Positions 25,659 to 34,138 are shown, counted from the first letter of the stretch. The stretch is 64,000 nucleotides of DNA from Sva-07 sp963715285 (GCA_963715285.1 CAVQRU010000002.1:320083-384082), one strand, 5' to 3'. The notes: generated from the letters alone by a model not told the origin. Translations and numbers: made by a program.

Positions 25659-25805
25659 TCGGAGCGGCCGCTCCTGGTGATGTTCAGCTCGGTGATGTTC
25701 ACGAGCGAGGATCATCTCGCGAGACCCAGCGGGCGTCGTCCGCAGGGATCGGCAGTCCGAACCGTTCGTGGATGCCGCGCCCCGGTCGGCCGACCGGACT
25801 CTCGC

Positions 25806-25842
25806 GATGAGCGAGCCCCCCGTATGCGGTGGATTCGCTCAT
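25806..25842. repeat. GATGAGCGA-armed palindrome, copy A
   Basis: Left arm GATGAGCGA, right arm TTCGCTCAT, with an inner palindrome around CCGTATGCGG. Same design as copies at 25877 and 32319. Confidence 0.7.
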
Positions 25843-25876
25843 GGGCGTGCCGGGATCCGGTCGCAACCGTCGAACC

Positions 25877-25914
25877 GATGAGCCAAACCACCGCATGTGG
25901 TGGAGTCGCTCATC
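25877..25914. repeat. GATGAGC-armed palindrome, copy B
   Basis: GATGAGC left arm and TCGCTCATC right arm enclose the inner hairpin CCACCGCATGTGGTGG. Only 34 bp separate it from copy A. Confidence 0.7.
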
Positions 25915-25954
25915 ACTTGCGTCGATCGAGCGTCCCGGACGTGTCGCCCGGCGC

Positions 25955-27172
25955 TCAGAGCACGTCGAATCGCACGCCGGCGTACGATTCCAGGCGCTCG
26001 ATCAGCGCGTCGCCGAACGCGCTCGCAGGCGTCCAGAACCCGCCCCCGACGTCCTTCGGGGGCAACTCGAGGAAGGCGACGGCGGCCTCGCCCAGCATCT
26101 TCGCCGTGGATCCGTATCCGGGGTCCTGGTCGCCGGTGACCCTCGTGGCGATCGTGTCACCCGAGGCGGTCCGGCCGACGAAGCGGACGTCGAACCAGCC
26201 CGCCTGCTGGGCAGCGAGCGATGGGCCAGACCCCGGCTTCGGGAGCACCTTGCCCAGCAGGCTCCGGGTGGGGCCCAGTGCCGCGACCCCGGCGAACGTC
26301 GCCAGCCCGGCGGTCATCGCGTACGCCTTGACCGCACCCGTCGCGCCGTCGCCGGTCATCATCGTCTCGCCGTAGGTGAAGTCGCGGCCCCACGGCCGTC
26401 CGAGCAGCGCATGGGTCCGTCGAACGACCGCCGTGTTGGTCGGTGCCATCACGAAGGGCGCCACCCAGCTCCCGAACCGTTCGTCGCGGGTCGGCCGTTC
26501 CAGGCCCGGTTGTGGCGGTCCTGAGCGCTGGTCGACCGGCGCGAGCACGTACGGGTCGCTGAGCGTCGCGCGGACCTCGGGGTCGCCGGCGGCTTCTTCC
26601 AGCAGGTGCATCACGCTGGCGATCGTGCCGCCGCTCGCTCCCCCCTTCGCTTCGGCGACTGACATCCGCACTTCGATGCAGGGCTCGCCGAACTGCTCGA
26701 TGGAGCGCTGCTGCGTGAACCACGTTCCGAGATCGGAGGGAATCGAGTCGAACCCACACGCGTGCACGATCCGAGCACCCGTCTCCTCGGCGCGGGTCTG
26801 GTGTGCATCGATCATGCGGCGCATCCACTGCACCTCGCCGGTCAGGTCGCAGTAGTCGACGCCGGCCTCGACGGCGGCCGCCACCAGCTCGGAGCCGTAG
26901 AGCGCGTACGGACCGACCGTGGACATCACGACGCGGGTCGAGGCGACCATCGAGTCGAGCGCCGCGCGGTCCGAGGCATCCGCGACGATGCGTGGCACAT
27001 CGGCGCCCGTGCGCCCTGCGACGTCGTCGAGCTTGTCGGCGTTGCGGCCGGCGATCGCCCAGCGCAGCTTGCCGACCGCGCCGTGGCGCTGCACCAGGTA
27101 CCGGCAGACGATCTCACCGACGAAGCTGGTCGCGCCGTAGACGACCAGGTCGTGCTCGCGGCGCTCGGTCAC
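25955..27172 (-). CDS. Saccharopine dehydrogenase-like / trans-acting enoyl reductase family protein
   Basis: 405-residue Rossmann-fold protein. HDLVVYGATSFVGEIVCRYL is the NAD(P)-binding loop, and LRWAIAGRNADKLDDV follows, as in the actinobacterial trans-acting enoyl reductases that complete phthiocerol or glycolipid synthesis in Mycobacterium. YCDLTGEVQWMRRMIDAHQ and ARIVHACGFDSIPSDLG are diagnostic for this family. A weakly hydrophobic C-terminal half may contact membrane. The GTG/ATG at 27172 overlaps the arc stop (4 bp), so it is made with the proteasome ATPase although no functional link is known. A lipid reductase role is inference from the family. Confidence 0.85.
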   Translation of the reverse strand: MTERREHDLVVYGATSFVGEIVCRYLVQRHGAVGKLRWAIAGRNADKLDDVAGRTGADVPRIVADASDRAALDSMVASTRVVMSTVGPYALYGSELVAAAVEAGVDYCDLTGEVQWMRRMIDAHQTRAEETGARIVHACGFDSIPSDLGTWFTQQRSIEQFGEPCIEVRMSVAEAKGGASGGTIASVMHLLEEAAGDPEVRATLSDPYVLAPVDQRSGPPQPGLERPTRDERFGSWVAPFVMAPTNTAVVRRTHALLGRPWGRDFTYGETMMTGDGATGAVKAYAMTAGLATFAGVAALGPTRSLLGKVLPKPGSGPSLAAQQAGWFDVRFVGRTASGDTIATRVTGDQDPGYGSTAKMLGEAAVAFLELPPKDVGGGFWTPASAFGDALIERLESYAGVRFDVL

Positions 27173-28899
27173 AGGTACTGGCCGGTCGCGACCCGCTCGA
27201 TCGCCCGGCCGCCCGCGGCGTCGGTTTCGGCCGTTTCGGACACGAGCGTGCGGATGAACACGATCCGCTCGCCCTTCTTGCCGGAGATCTTGGCCCAGTC
27301 GTCGGGATTGGTGGTGTTGGGCAGGTCCTCGTGTTCCTTGTACTCCTGCTTGATCGAATCGAGCAGATCCTGGGTACAGACACCCTTCGCGCCACCCCCG
27401 ATCACCCGCTTGATCGCCAGCTTCTTGGCTCGGCGAACGACGTTCTCGATCATGGCTCCGGAGGAGAAGTCCTTGTAGTACAGGATCTCCTTGTCGCCGT
27501 TCTGGTAGGTCACCTCGAGGAATCGATTCGCCTCGTCGTCTCGGTACATCTCGGTGACGGTGGCGTCGATCATCTCGGGGATCGACTCGCCGGTGGCGAT
27601 CGGGATCTCGTCGGTGAGGTACCGGGCGAAGATCGCCTTCGCGGCCTCGGCGTTCGGGCGCTCGATCTTGATCTTCACGTCCAGTCGGCCAGGTCGCAGG
27701 ATCGCCGGATCGATCAGATCCTCCCGGTTGGTGGCGCCGATCACGATGACGTTCTTGAGTCCCTCGACGCCGTCGATCTCGGCGAGCAGCTGCGGCACGA
27801 TCGTCGACTCCATGTCGGAGCTGATGCCGGAACCGCGGGTGCGGAACATCGAGTCCATCTCGTCGAAGAACACGATCACCGGCCAGCCCTCGTCGCTCTT
27901 CTCCCGTGCCCGCTGGAACACGAGCCGGATCTGGCGCTCGGTCTCGCCCACGTACTTGTTGAGCAGTTCCGGGCCCTTGATGTTGATGAAGTAGCTGTGG
28001 CCCTTGCCCTCGCCGACGGTCTCGGCGACCTTCTTCGCGAGGCTGTTCGCCACAGCCTTGGCGATCAGGGTCTTGCCGCAGCCGGGAGGGCCGTACAGCA
28101 GGATCCCCTTCGGTGCCGGGAGCTGATGCTCGGCGAACAGGTCCTGGTGCAGGAACGGCAACTCCACGGCGTCGGCGATCTGCTCGATCTGGTCGTCGAG
28201 CCCACCGATGTCGGTGTAGGCGATGTCGGGCACCTCTTCGAGGAGCAGGTGCTCCACCTCGGGTCGCGGCAGCTTCTCCAGCAGCAGGTTCGAGCGGGTG
28301 TCGAGCCGCAAGTGGTCGCCCGACCGGATGTGGGTGCCGCGAATCGCGTCGGCGAGTTCGCAGACCCGCTCCTCGTCCGCGCGCCCGACGACGACGATCC
28401 GCACACCGTCGTCCATGACCTCCTTGACCGTGACCACCTCGCCCGTGATCTCGGGCTGGCGCGCCATGACGACGTTGTAGCTCTCGTTGAGGACGACTTC
28501 GGCGCCCCGGTCGAGGAGTTCGTGGTCGATGTCGGGATGCAGCGCCACGCGCATCTTGCGTCCGCTGGTGAGGATGTCGACGGTGTCGTCGTCGTTCTTG
28601 CCGACGACCACGCCGTACGCCGACGGCGGCTGTGACAGCTTGTCGACCTCGTCGCGCAACGTGGCGATGTGCTCGCGCGCCTCGCGCAACGTGTACGACA
28701 ACTTCTCGTTCTGTCCGATCGCTGCCGCGAGCTGACCCTTGGTCTCCAGGAGACGCTCCTCGAGCGAGTGCACACGCTTCGGAGCATCCGCGAGCCGCAG
28801 GCGGAGGTGCGTCACTTCCTCCTGCAGTGCGACGAGCTGATCGTGCTCGCTCGGGTTGGCGTTCGATTCGGCGGAGCGATCGTCACCAGCAGATGCCAT
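27169..28899 (-). CDS. arc: Proteasome-associated AAA ATPase Arc/Mpa
   Basis: 576-residue hexameric unfoldase feeding pupylated proteins to the 20S core. Residues about 18-90 form the coiled coil that captures Pup, 95-220 the two OB domains (YGVVVGKNDDDTVDIL), and the rest is the AAA module with Walker A GPPGCGKT at 270-277 and Walker B VIVFFDEMDS at 341-350. The protein ends in GQYL, the C-terminal motif that docks into PrcA pockets. ATG 28899 is chosen because TACATT lies seven nt upstream and the extension further upstream has no family match. Divergent from ferredoxin. Confidence 0.97.
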   Translation of the reverse strand: MASAGDDRSAESNANPSEHDQLVALQEEVTHLRLRLADAPKRVHSLEERLLETKGQLAAAIGQNEKLSYTLREAREHIATLRDEVDKLSQPPSAYGVVVGKNDDDTVDILTSGRKMRVALHPDIDHELLDRGAEVVLNESYNVVMARQPEITGEVVTVKEVMDDGVRIVVVGRADEERVCELADAIRGTHIRSGDHLRLDTRSNLLLEKLPRPEVEHLLLEEVPDIAYTDIGGLDDQIEQIADAVELPFLHQDLFAEHQLPAPKGILLYGPPGCGKTLIAKAVANSLAKKVAETVGEGKGHSYFINIKGPELLNKYVGETERQIRLVFQRAREKSDEGWPVIVFFDEMDSMFRTRGSGISSDMESTIVPQLLAEIDGVEGLKNVIVIGATNREDLIDPAILRPGRLDVKIKIERPNAEAAKAIFARYLTDEIPIATGESIPEMIDATVTEMYRDDEANRFLEVTYQNGDKEILYYKDFSSGAMIENVVRRAKKLAIKRVIGGGAKGVCTQDLLDSIKQEYKEHEDLPNTTNPDDWAKISGKKGERIVFIRTLVSETAETDAAGGRAIERVATGQYL

Positions 28900-28906
28900 G
28901 CCGCCG

Positions 28907-28912
28907 AATGTA
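28907..28912 (-). promoter_or_regulatory. -10 box TACATT for arc
   Basis: TACATT on the minus strand, seven nt before ATG 28899. This points to a leaderless arc mRNA. Confidence 0.45.
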
Positions 28913-29009
28913 CACGCGCACGCGGTGAACGTGTTTGCACGTGCTTGGCCGTGTAAAGTGCCAGCGGTAGACAACACTTCATCTTTCGTTCAACGAGGAG
29001 CCCACTGAC

Positions 29010-29255
29010 ATGAAGGTCTGGATCGACCAGGATCTGTGCACCGGCGACGGCCTGTGCGAGGAAATCGCCCCCGACGTCTTCACCCTGCTCGACGACGGCC
29101 TCGCCTACGTCGTGGAGGGCGACAAGATCTTCGCCGAGGCCAAGGGCAACCCGCAGGGCGCCGAAGGTCTCGCCGAGATCCCCGACAACCAACTCGAGGC
29201 CGTGATCGAGTCCGCCGAGGAGTGCCCCGGCGAATGCATCTACATCGAGCCCTGA
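29010..29255 (+). CDS. Small ferredoxin (3Fe-4S or 4Fe-4S)
   Basis: 81-residue electron carrier of the actinobacterial P450-type ferredoxin family. Cluster residues are C10, C16 and C72 (C-P), plus D13 inside C-T-G-D-G-L-C. A C-x2-D-x2-C arrangement, as in some Pyrococcus-type ferredoxins, can hold [3Fe-4S] or a [4Fe-4S] with Asp as ligand. C76 is extra. The protein is strongly acidic, typical for redox partners. The ATG at 29010 follows a GAGGAG ribosome site, in contrast to the leaderless genes around it. It shares a 110-bp divergent region with arc. No P450 gene is in the window. Confidence 0.9.
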   Translation: MKVWIDQDLCTGDGLCEEIAPDVFTLLDDGLAYVVEGDKIFAEAKGNPQGAEGLAEIPDNQLEAVIESAEECPGECIYIEP

Positions 29256-29277
29256 TCACACTCGATCGCTGATCGAC

Positions 29278-29310
29278 ACGATGCCCCGGACCGATGGTCC
29301 GGGGCATCGT
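29278..29310. terminator. Hairpin between ferredoxin and MMPL gene
   Basis: Perfect 15-bp stem: ACGATGCCCCGGACC, loop GAT, then its complement. There is no T tract. It lies between two convergent genes, so it may stop transcription from both sides. Confidence 0.6.
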
Positions 29311-29328
29311 CGCGTCCGGGTCGTCTCG

Positions 29329-31566
29329 TCAGGCCGTCGGCACGGGCTCCGCCGCGTCGACCGGGCGCTCCTCGGGTGGCGCTTCGCTGATCCCGAACCG
29401 TTCGTGGATCCGTCGCAACGGTGTCGGTGCCCACCAGTTCCAGTCGCCGGCGAGCTTCATCAGCGCCGGCACCAGGGTGGAGCGGACGATGAATGCATCG
29501 ACCAGGACCGCCACGGCGAGGCCGAGGCCGAAGAGCTTGATGAACGTCACCCCCGAGGTGGCGAAGGCGAAGAAGGTGATCGACAGCAGGAGCGCTGCAG
29601 CGGTCACCAGGCGCCCGGTCTTCTCCAGGCCGATCGCCACGGCGAGGTCGTTGTCGCCGGTGCGGTCGTACTCCTCCTTGATGCGTGAGAGCAGGAACAC
29701 CTCGTAGTCCATCGAGAGCCCGAACGCCACACAGAACATCAGGATCGGCATCGAGATGTCGGTCAGGCCCGTCGGCGTGAAGCCGAGCAGGTCGGCCCCG
29801 TTGCCCTCCTGGAACACCCACACCATCAGCCCGAACGTCGCGGTCAGACTGAGCGCGTTGAGCACGATCGCCTTGATCGGCACGAGCAGCGAACCGAACA
29901 TCAGGAACAGCAGCACGAATGTGGCGACCACGATGATCGCCGCTGCGTACGGCACGAGGGAGAAGATCGCCGACTTCGAGTCCACCAGCGCCGCCGAGGC
30001 TCCTCCGACGAGCGTCTCGTCGAACGGCGAGTCGATCGTGCGGATCTCACCCACCATGCGCTCGGCGTCGACCGAGATCGGCTCGACAGCGGGCACGACG
30101 TTGAACCACGTCGCGTCGCCCGACGCCGACGCTGCTGGGTCGAACTGCGCCAGCGAGGGATCCGTGGCGACGTTGGCACCGGCGACGAAGCGTCCGACGG
30201 CACTGTCGACGCGTGCGACGCCGTCCACCGACGAGACCGCCGCGGCGTACGACTCGATCGCGGCGGTGTCGACACCGCCGCTCGCGACGATCGCGAACGC
30301 GTCGGCTTCGGAAGAGTCGAACTGGGTGCGGAGGATGTCGGACTGTTCGCGCACCTCGGTCGACTCCGGGAGCACCCGGTCGTCGGGGACGCCCCACTCC
30401 ACGCTCAGGAAGGGCACGCCGAGCGCCAGCAGGAAGGTGACCCCTGCGATCGCCACGGCGCCCGGGCGGCGCATCACGCCGGTCGCGAGACGGTGCCAGA
30501 ACCCCGTTCCGACCGGCGCCTGACGGCGCTTGAACAGCTGCAGCGAGTCGACCCGGGGTCCGAGCACGGCGAGCAGCGCCGGCAGGGCGACGACCGACAC
30601 GACCATGGCGACGACGAGCACGCCGATCCCGCCGTAGGCGAACGACCGCAGGAAGTACAGCGGGAAGATCAACAGCGCGCTGAGCGAGATCGCCACGGTG
30701 ATGGCGCTGAACGCCACCGTGCGGCCGGCGGTCTCGACGGTCCGCACCACGGCGTCGTCGACCGATCGTCCGAGGGCGCGTTCCTCGCGGAAGCGACTCA
30801 CGATGAACAGCGAGTAGTCGATGGCGAGTCCGAGGCCCAGTGCGGTCACGAGGTTGATCGAGAAGATCGACACGTTGGTGAACTGGGTGACCGTCCACAA
30901 CACCATGAACGCCCCGAAGACCGAGATCGCCCCGACCACCAGTGGGAGCCCGGCAGCGACGACACCGCCGAAGACGAACAGCAGGAGCAACAATGTCAAC
31001 GGCACGGCGATCATCTCCGCGCGGGCGAGGTCGCCCTCGATCGTCTCGCCGACCGCCGCGAACACCGGCTCGCTGCCGGCGAGGCCGACGGTGAGGCCGT
31101 TGCGCTCCAGACCGGAGTAGTCGTCGAGGATCGATTCGATCGTCTCGGCGCGTTCGGGGTCCTCCTCGGCACCCGGGAACCGCATCAGGATCAGCGCCCG
31201 GTCACCCTCCACGGATCGCAGGGGTGCGGGCGATCCGAGCGACCAGTACGACACGACGTCGTCGGTTCCATCGATCGCGGCGAACTCCTCGGTGAGCGCC
31301 GTCGCCGTGGCGGTGACCTCGGGGTCGTCGACGTCGCCACCGGTGGCGGTGACGATGGCGACGAGATCGGCGTTCCCGGTGTCGAACTCGTCGTCGAGTG
31401 CCTCGATCGCCCGCGTGGACTCCGAGTCGGGATCGTCGAAGCCTCCGTTGGTCAACTCGGCGAACACGCCCGAGCCGAGCACGATGGCGACGACGAGGCC
31501 CATCAGCGTGGTGACCAGCACCATCCGGCGCCGGCGGACGACCAGGTGACCCAGTCTCGTGAACAT
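29329..31566 (-). CDS. MMPL/RND family transporter
   Basis: 745-residue inner-membrane exporter of the MmpL/SSD-RND group. It has an N-terminal span (MVLVTTLMGLVVAIVLGSGV), a large outer domain, a block of five spans with GLGLAIDYSLFIVSRFREE (the conserved G-x-x-x-D-Y proton-relay segment), a second outer domain, and a second five-span block with VAFGLSMDYEVFLLSRIKEE. Such pumps export lipids or drugs. ATG 31566 follows an AAAGGAAG ribosome site. A divergent TetR gene with TGTCAA half-sites between them suggests induction by a ligand that is also the pump substrate. The cargo is unknown. Confidence 0.92.
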   Translation of the reverse strand: MFTRLGHLVVRRRRMVLVTTLMGLVVAIVLGSGVFAELTNGGFDDPDSESTRAIEALDDEFDTGNADLVAIVTATGGDVDDPEVTATATALTEEFAAIDGTDDVVSYWSLGSPAPLRSVEGDRALILMRFPGAEEDPERAETIESILDDYSGLERNGLTVGLAGSEPVFAAVGETIEGDLARAEMIAVPLTLLLLLFVFGGVVAAGLPLVVGAISVFGAFMVLWTVTQFTNVSIFSINLVTALGLGLAIDYSLFIVSRFREERALGRSVDDAVVRTVETAGRTVAFSAITVAISLSALLIFPLYFLRSFAYGGIGVLVVAMVVSVVALPALLAVLGPRVDSLQLFKRRQAPVGTGFWHRLATGVMRRPGAVAIAGVTFLLALGVPFLSVEWGVPDDRVLPESTEVREQSDILRTQFDSSEADAFAIVASGGVDTAAIESYAAAVSSVDGVARVDSAVGRFVAGANVATDPSLAQFDPAASASGDATWFNVVPAVEPISVDAERMVGEIRTIDSPFDETLVGGASAALVDSKSAIFSLVPYAAAIIVVATFVLLFLMFGSLLVPIKAIVLNALSLTATFGLMVWVFQEGNGADLLGFTPTGLTDISMPILMFCVAFGLSMDYEVFLLSRIKEEYDRTGDNDLAVAIGLEKTGRLVTAAALLLSITFFAFATSGVTFIKLFGLGLAVAVLVDAFIVRSTLVPALMKLAGDWNWWAPTPLRRIHERFGISEAPPEERPVDAAEPVPTA

Positions 31567-31603
31567 GATGCTTCCTTTCGATCCGCCGCCCGGACGGACT
31601 GTG

Positions 31604-31659
31604 TTGACAGTTGTTACGTTTACGGATGTCAATCAATCATCCAGGTGAACAGATGTCAA
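31604..31659. promoter_or_regulatory. Probable TetR operator region (TTGACA/TGTCAA half-sites)
   Basis: TTGACA at 31604-31609 and its inverse TGTCAA at 31627-31632 are separated by 17 nt. A third half, GATGTCAA, is at 31652-31659. The sites sit between the MMPL gene and its divergent TetR, covering both likely promoters. TTGACA also matches a -35 box, so one copy may be promoter. Confidence 0.5.
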
Positions 31660-32285
31660 CCGATAAGCTCGTGACCATGGCCACACCGACGGTCCACCGG
31701 CAGCGCTCCGCACGCGGCGAGGGCGACACGCTGCGCACCGACCTGCTGGTTGCGGCCGCCGACCTGATCGGCGCCCACGGTGAGATGGAAGCGGTGTCGC
31801 TGCGCGCCGTCGCCCGACAGGCCGGGGTCTCCCCCACGGCGGTCTACCGCCATTTCGACGATCACGTCGAGCTGCTGCGAGGGGCCGTCGATCACTGTTG
31901 GGCCACCTTCTACGAGCAGCTGCGCAACGCTCACGACAGCAGCGACGAACCCTTCACCTCGTTCCGCGCGATGGGCGACGCCTACGTCGAGTACGCCATG
32001 GACCATCCCGGCCAGTACCGCGTGCTGTTCTCCGACAAGGTCGATCTCGGCGACGGTGACGCCCCCGGCGGGCTCGCCGCGTTCCAGTTGCTGGTCGACT
32101 CGGTTGCCCGAATGCTCCGCGTGCTCGGCGACGACCGCGACCCGTTCTTCGTCGCCGTCCAGGTGCACACGTGGATCCATGGCATCGTCGACCTCTGCGG
32201 GTCGCACCCGTCGATGCCCTGGCCCGACACCGCGCAGCTCCTCGACGGCCTCAGCACCGCGCTCCGGCTCGAACCACCGTCCTGA
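31653..32285 (+). CDS. TetR/AcrR family regulator (WHG-type C-terminal domain)
   Basis: 210-residue repressor. The helix-turn-helix is AVSLRAVARQAGVSPTAVYRHFDDHVELL at about 44-72, canonical for TetR. The C-terminal ligand domain with YRVLFSDKVDLGD and VAVQVHTWIHGIVDLCGSHP matches the WHG group (W-x-x-x-H-G). Start ATG 31653 is used because AGGTGA lies four nt upstream. ATG 31677 is also possible. It should control itself and the MMPL exporter through the palindromic sites between them. The inducer is unknown. Confidence 0.85.
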   Translation: MSTDKLVTMATPTVHRQRSARGEGDTLRTDLLVAAADLIGAHGEMEAVSLRAVARQAGVSPTAVYRHFDDHVELLRGAVDHCWATFYEQLRNAHDSSDEPFTSFRAMGDAYVEYAMDHPGQYRVLFSDKVDLGDGDAPGGLAAFQLLVDSVARMLRVLGDDRDPFFVAVQVHTWIHGIVDLCGSHPSMPWPDTAQLLDGLSTALRLEPPS

Positions 32286-32318
32286 CTCAGTTGGGCACCC
32301 CCGCCCGACACCCCGAGC

Positions 32319-32356
32319 GATGAGCGAGATCCCGCCATGCGGGGCATTCGCTCATC
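32319..32356. repeat. GATGAGCGA-armed palindrome, copy C
   Basis: Outer arms GCGATGAGCGA and TCGCTCATCGC (11 bp, perfect, 32317-32358) enclose CCCGCCATGCGGGG. It lies between the convergent tetR and trmI ends and could act as a two-way terminator. Confidence 0.75.
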
Positions 32357-32377
32357 GCGTGGGCATGCGCTTGCGGG

Positions 32378-33163
32378 TCAGGTGGGGTTGCGGCCGAGGA
32401 ATCGGGCCACGCTCAGGAATGCGGTGTGGGCCACCATGCGGTGGTCCGGACGCACGGCCTGGCCCTCGATGTGCCACCCGCGATGGAGCACCTCGATCGT
32501 GCGGGCATCGATCCACTTGCCCTTGAGGGCCTCGCGCACCTGCACTGCCTGGGTGATCGACGGGGTGTAGGCGACGAGCAGACCACCGGGTTGCAGCACC
32601 GCCTCGGCCTTCGGGATCACCTGCCACGGTTCGGGAAGGTCGAGCACGACGCGATCGAACATGCCGAGCTCGGGATCGATTCCCTCGTAGCTGTCGGCGA
32701 TGTGCACGTCGTAGCGGTCGAGGGCGGCCTCCCCGAGGAAGCTCTGGACGTTCTTCCGGGCCCGGTTCGCGAAGTCCTCGCGGATCTCGTACCCGACGAT
32801 CTCGGCGCCGTAGCGCAGCATCGTCATCGAGAGCGCGCCCGAACCGATGCCGGTCTCGAAGACGCGCACGCCGGGCCCGATGTCGGCGAGCATGCAGATC
32901 GGCCCGAGGTCCTTCGGATAGATCACCTGCGCGCCGCGGGGCATCTCGACGACGAAGTCCTCGAGTGTCGGGCGAAGAGCGATGTACTCCGATCCCTTGG
33001 TCGAGCGGATCACGATGCCCTCGCGTTGGCCGATCACGTCGGCGTGCGCGACGAACCCGTTGTGGCTGTGGAACTCGCCGTCGTCGGCCAACTCGATCAG
33101 GTACCGACGTTTCTTGGAATCGAGCAGCAGGGCCCGCTCCCCCGCTGCGAACACACCTGTCAT
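32378..33163 (-). CDS. trmI: tRNA (adenine58-N1)-methyltransferase TrmI
   Basis: 261-residue methyltransferase making m1A58 in the tRNA T-loop as a homotetramer. The N-terminal beta domain (FAAGERALLLDSKKRRYLI) is followed by PRGAQVIYPKDLGPICMLAD, the TrmI family hallmark, then the SAM loop VFETGIGSGALSMTM and motif IV LDLPEPW. It corresponds to Rv2118c of M. tuberculosis, also upstream of mpa. ATG 33163 overlaps the ttuA-like stop (ATGA) and has GAGGGAG as ribosome site. Being in one operon with a tRNA thiolase and its sulfur carrier, it probably modifies the same T-loop. Confidence 0.94.
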   Translation of the reverse strand: MTGVFAAGERALLLDSKKRRYLIELADDGEFHSHNGFVAHADVIGQREGIVIRSTKGSEYIALRPTLEDFVVEMPRGAQVIYPKDLGPICMLADIGPGVRVFETGIGSGALSMTMLRYGAEIVGYEIREDFANRARKNVQSFLGEAALDRYDVHIADSYEGIDPELGMFDRVVLDLPEPWQVIPKAEAVLQPGGLLVAYTPSITQAVQVREALKGKWIDARTIEVLHRGWHIEGQAVRPDHRMVAHTAFLSVARFLGRNPT

Positions 33164-34125
33164 CGTCGTCTCCCTCGCGTCAACACCATCTCCACCGGCA
33201 CCGGATCGTGGGCCCCGGCCTTCTCGACGAGCCGACAGAACGCGCACACGTCGCCCGTCGTGGGCGAACCGCATCTCGTGCAGTCGTTCAGGTCGCCTGC
33301 GGCGGCTGCCGATCGCCCGGCGAGCAGCGGCGCCATGCGCTCGAGGAACCCCAGGTAGAACGACGCCTTCGCTCCGGGCGACGTCGCCTCGATCGCGTTC
33401 AACGATTCCTTGTACGAGAGGTGCTTGTTGCCGGCCGCGATCGGACATTCCTCGACCACGTAGTCGATGCCCCGGACCAGGCACCACGCCGCCATCTCAC
33501 GTTCGGTGAGCCGCACGAGTGGTTTCGCCTTCTTCGGGAACCCGTTCGCCGCCGGCAGCACGGGGAGTTGACGGGCGAGATAGTCGACGTCCCACCGCAA
33601 CGTGTTGCCGAAGAGCACGGCCGCTTCGTCATCCAGATTGTGGCCGGTGACCACCACGTCGTACCCGCCGTCGCGAGCGGCCTGATCGAACAGCCGACGC
33701 TTCGAGAGCCCGCAGGCCGAACAGGGCACGCGCCCGGTCGCCCTCGCCGCCGTCGGCACGTCGTAGCCGTAGTCGTCGCGCAGATCGATCGTGAGCAGGG
33801 TCAGATTGCGCTCGTCGGCGAAGCGCCGTACGTAGCCACCGCTGTCGGTGGAGTACTCACCGATCCCGAGGCCGATGTAGAGGCCGTCGGCCTGGTAGCC
33901 GGCCTCGATCAGCATGTCCCAGACGGCGAGTGAGTCCTTGCCGCCGCTCACGGCAACCAGGAGCCGGTCATCGGGGGTGAACATGTCGAAGTCGTCGATC
34001 GCCTTGGTCACCTGCCGACGACAGAGCTGTTGGAGGTGCTCGGCGCAGAAGTGCGCGTTGTGACGCGGCAGGTCGATGACCGCCGGGGCCTTGCACACCC
34101 GGCACTTGCTCCCGACCGCGGTCAT
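33160..34125 (-). CDS. ttuA: TtuA-type tRNA 2-thiolation ATPase (TtcA/Ncs6 superfamily)
   Basis: 321-residue PP-loop enzyme that adenylates a tRNA uridine or cytidine and replaces O2 with sulfur. LVAVSGGKDSLAVW is the PP-loop. An N-terminal zinc finger (CRVCKAPAVI ... FCAEH), a middle CSACGLSKRR with the catalytic or Fe-S cysteines, and a C-terminal zinc ribbon (CTRCGSPTTGDVCAFC) give the TtuA/Ctu1 layout with both ribbons. TtuA of Thermus makes s2T54 using the sulfur carrier TtuB, and the gene upstream is such a carrier. ATG 34125 lies 13 nt after that stop. GTG 34152 is an alternative. The target position 54 is inferred. Confidence 0.88.
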   Translation of the reverse strand: MTAVGSKCRVCKAPAVIDLPRHNAHFCAEHLQQLCRRQVTKAIDDFDMFTPDDRLLVAVSGGKDSLAVWDMLIEAGYQADGLYIGLGIGEYSTDSGGYVRRFADERNLTLLTIDLRDDYGYDVPTAARATGRVPCSACGLSKRRLFDQAARDGGYDVVVTGHNLDDEAAVLFGNTLRWDVDYLARQLPVLPAANGFPKKAKPLVRLTEREMAAWCLVRGIDYVVEECPIAAGNKHLSYKESLNAIEATSPGAKASFYLGFLERMAPLLAGRSAAAAGDLNDCTRCGSPTTGDVCAFCRLVEKAGAHDPVPVEMVLTRGRRR

Positions 34126-34138
34126 CGGCGCCGTCGGC

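Larger units (their letters stand above)
25647..25954. other. 308-bp intergenic region between dop and the enoyl-reductase-like gene
   Basis: It holds the dop -10 box at its left end and two copies of a GATGAGC-armed palindrome at 25806 and 25877. A 65-codon open frame (25699-25896, minus) is present, but with no ribosome site or family signal. I see no gene, tRNA or riboswitch here. Confidence 0.6.

Noticed and set aside
25699..25896. 65-codon frame in the dop intergenic region with an IHERFG segment also seen in the MMPL C-terminus
   Set aside because: The 17-nt match to 29394 is probably chance codon use. No ribosome site, and the frame runs across palindrome A.
28900..29009. A riboswitch or sRNA between arc and ferredoxin
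   Set aside because: The 110 bp hold a -10 box, a ribosome site and no conserved secondary structure that I can see.
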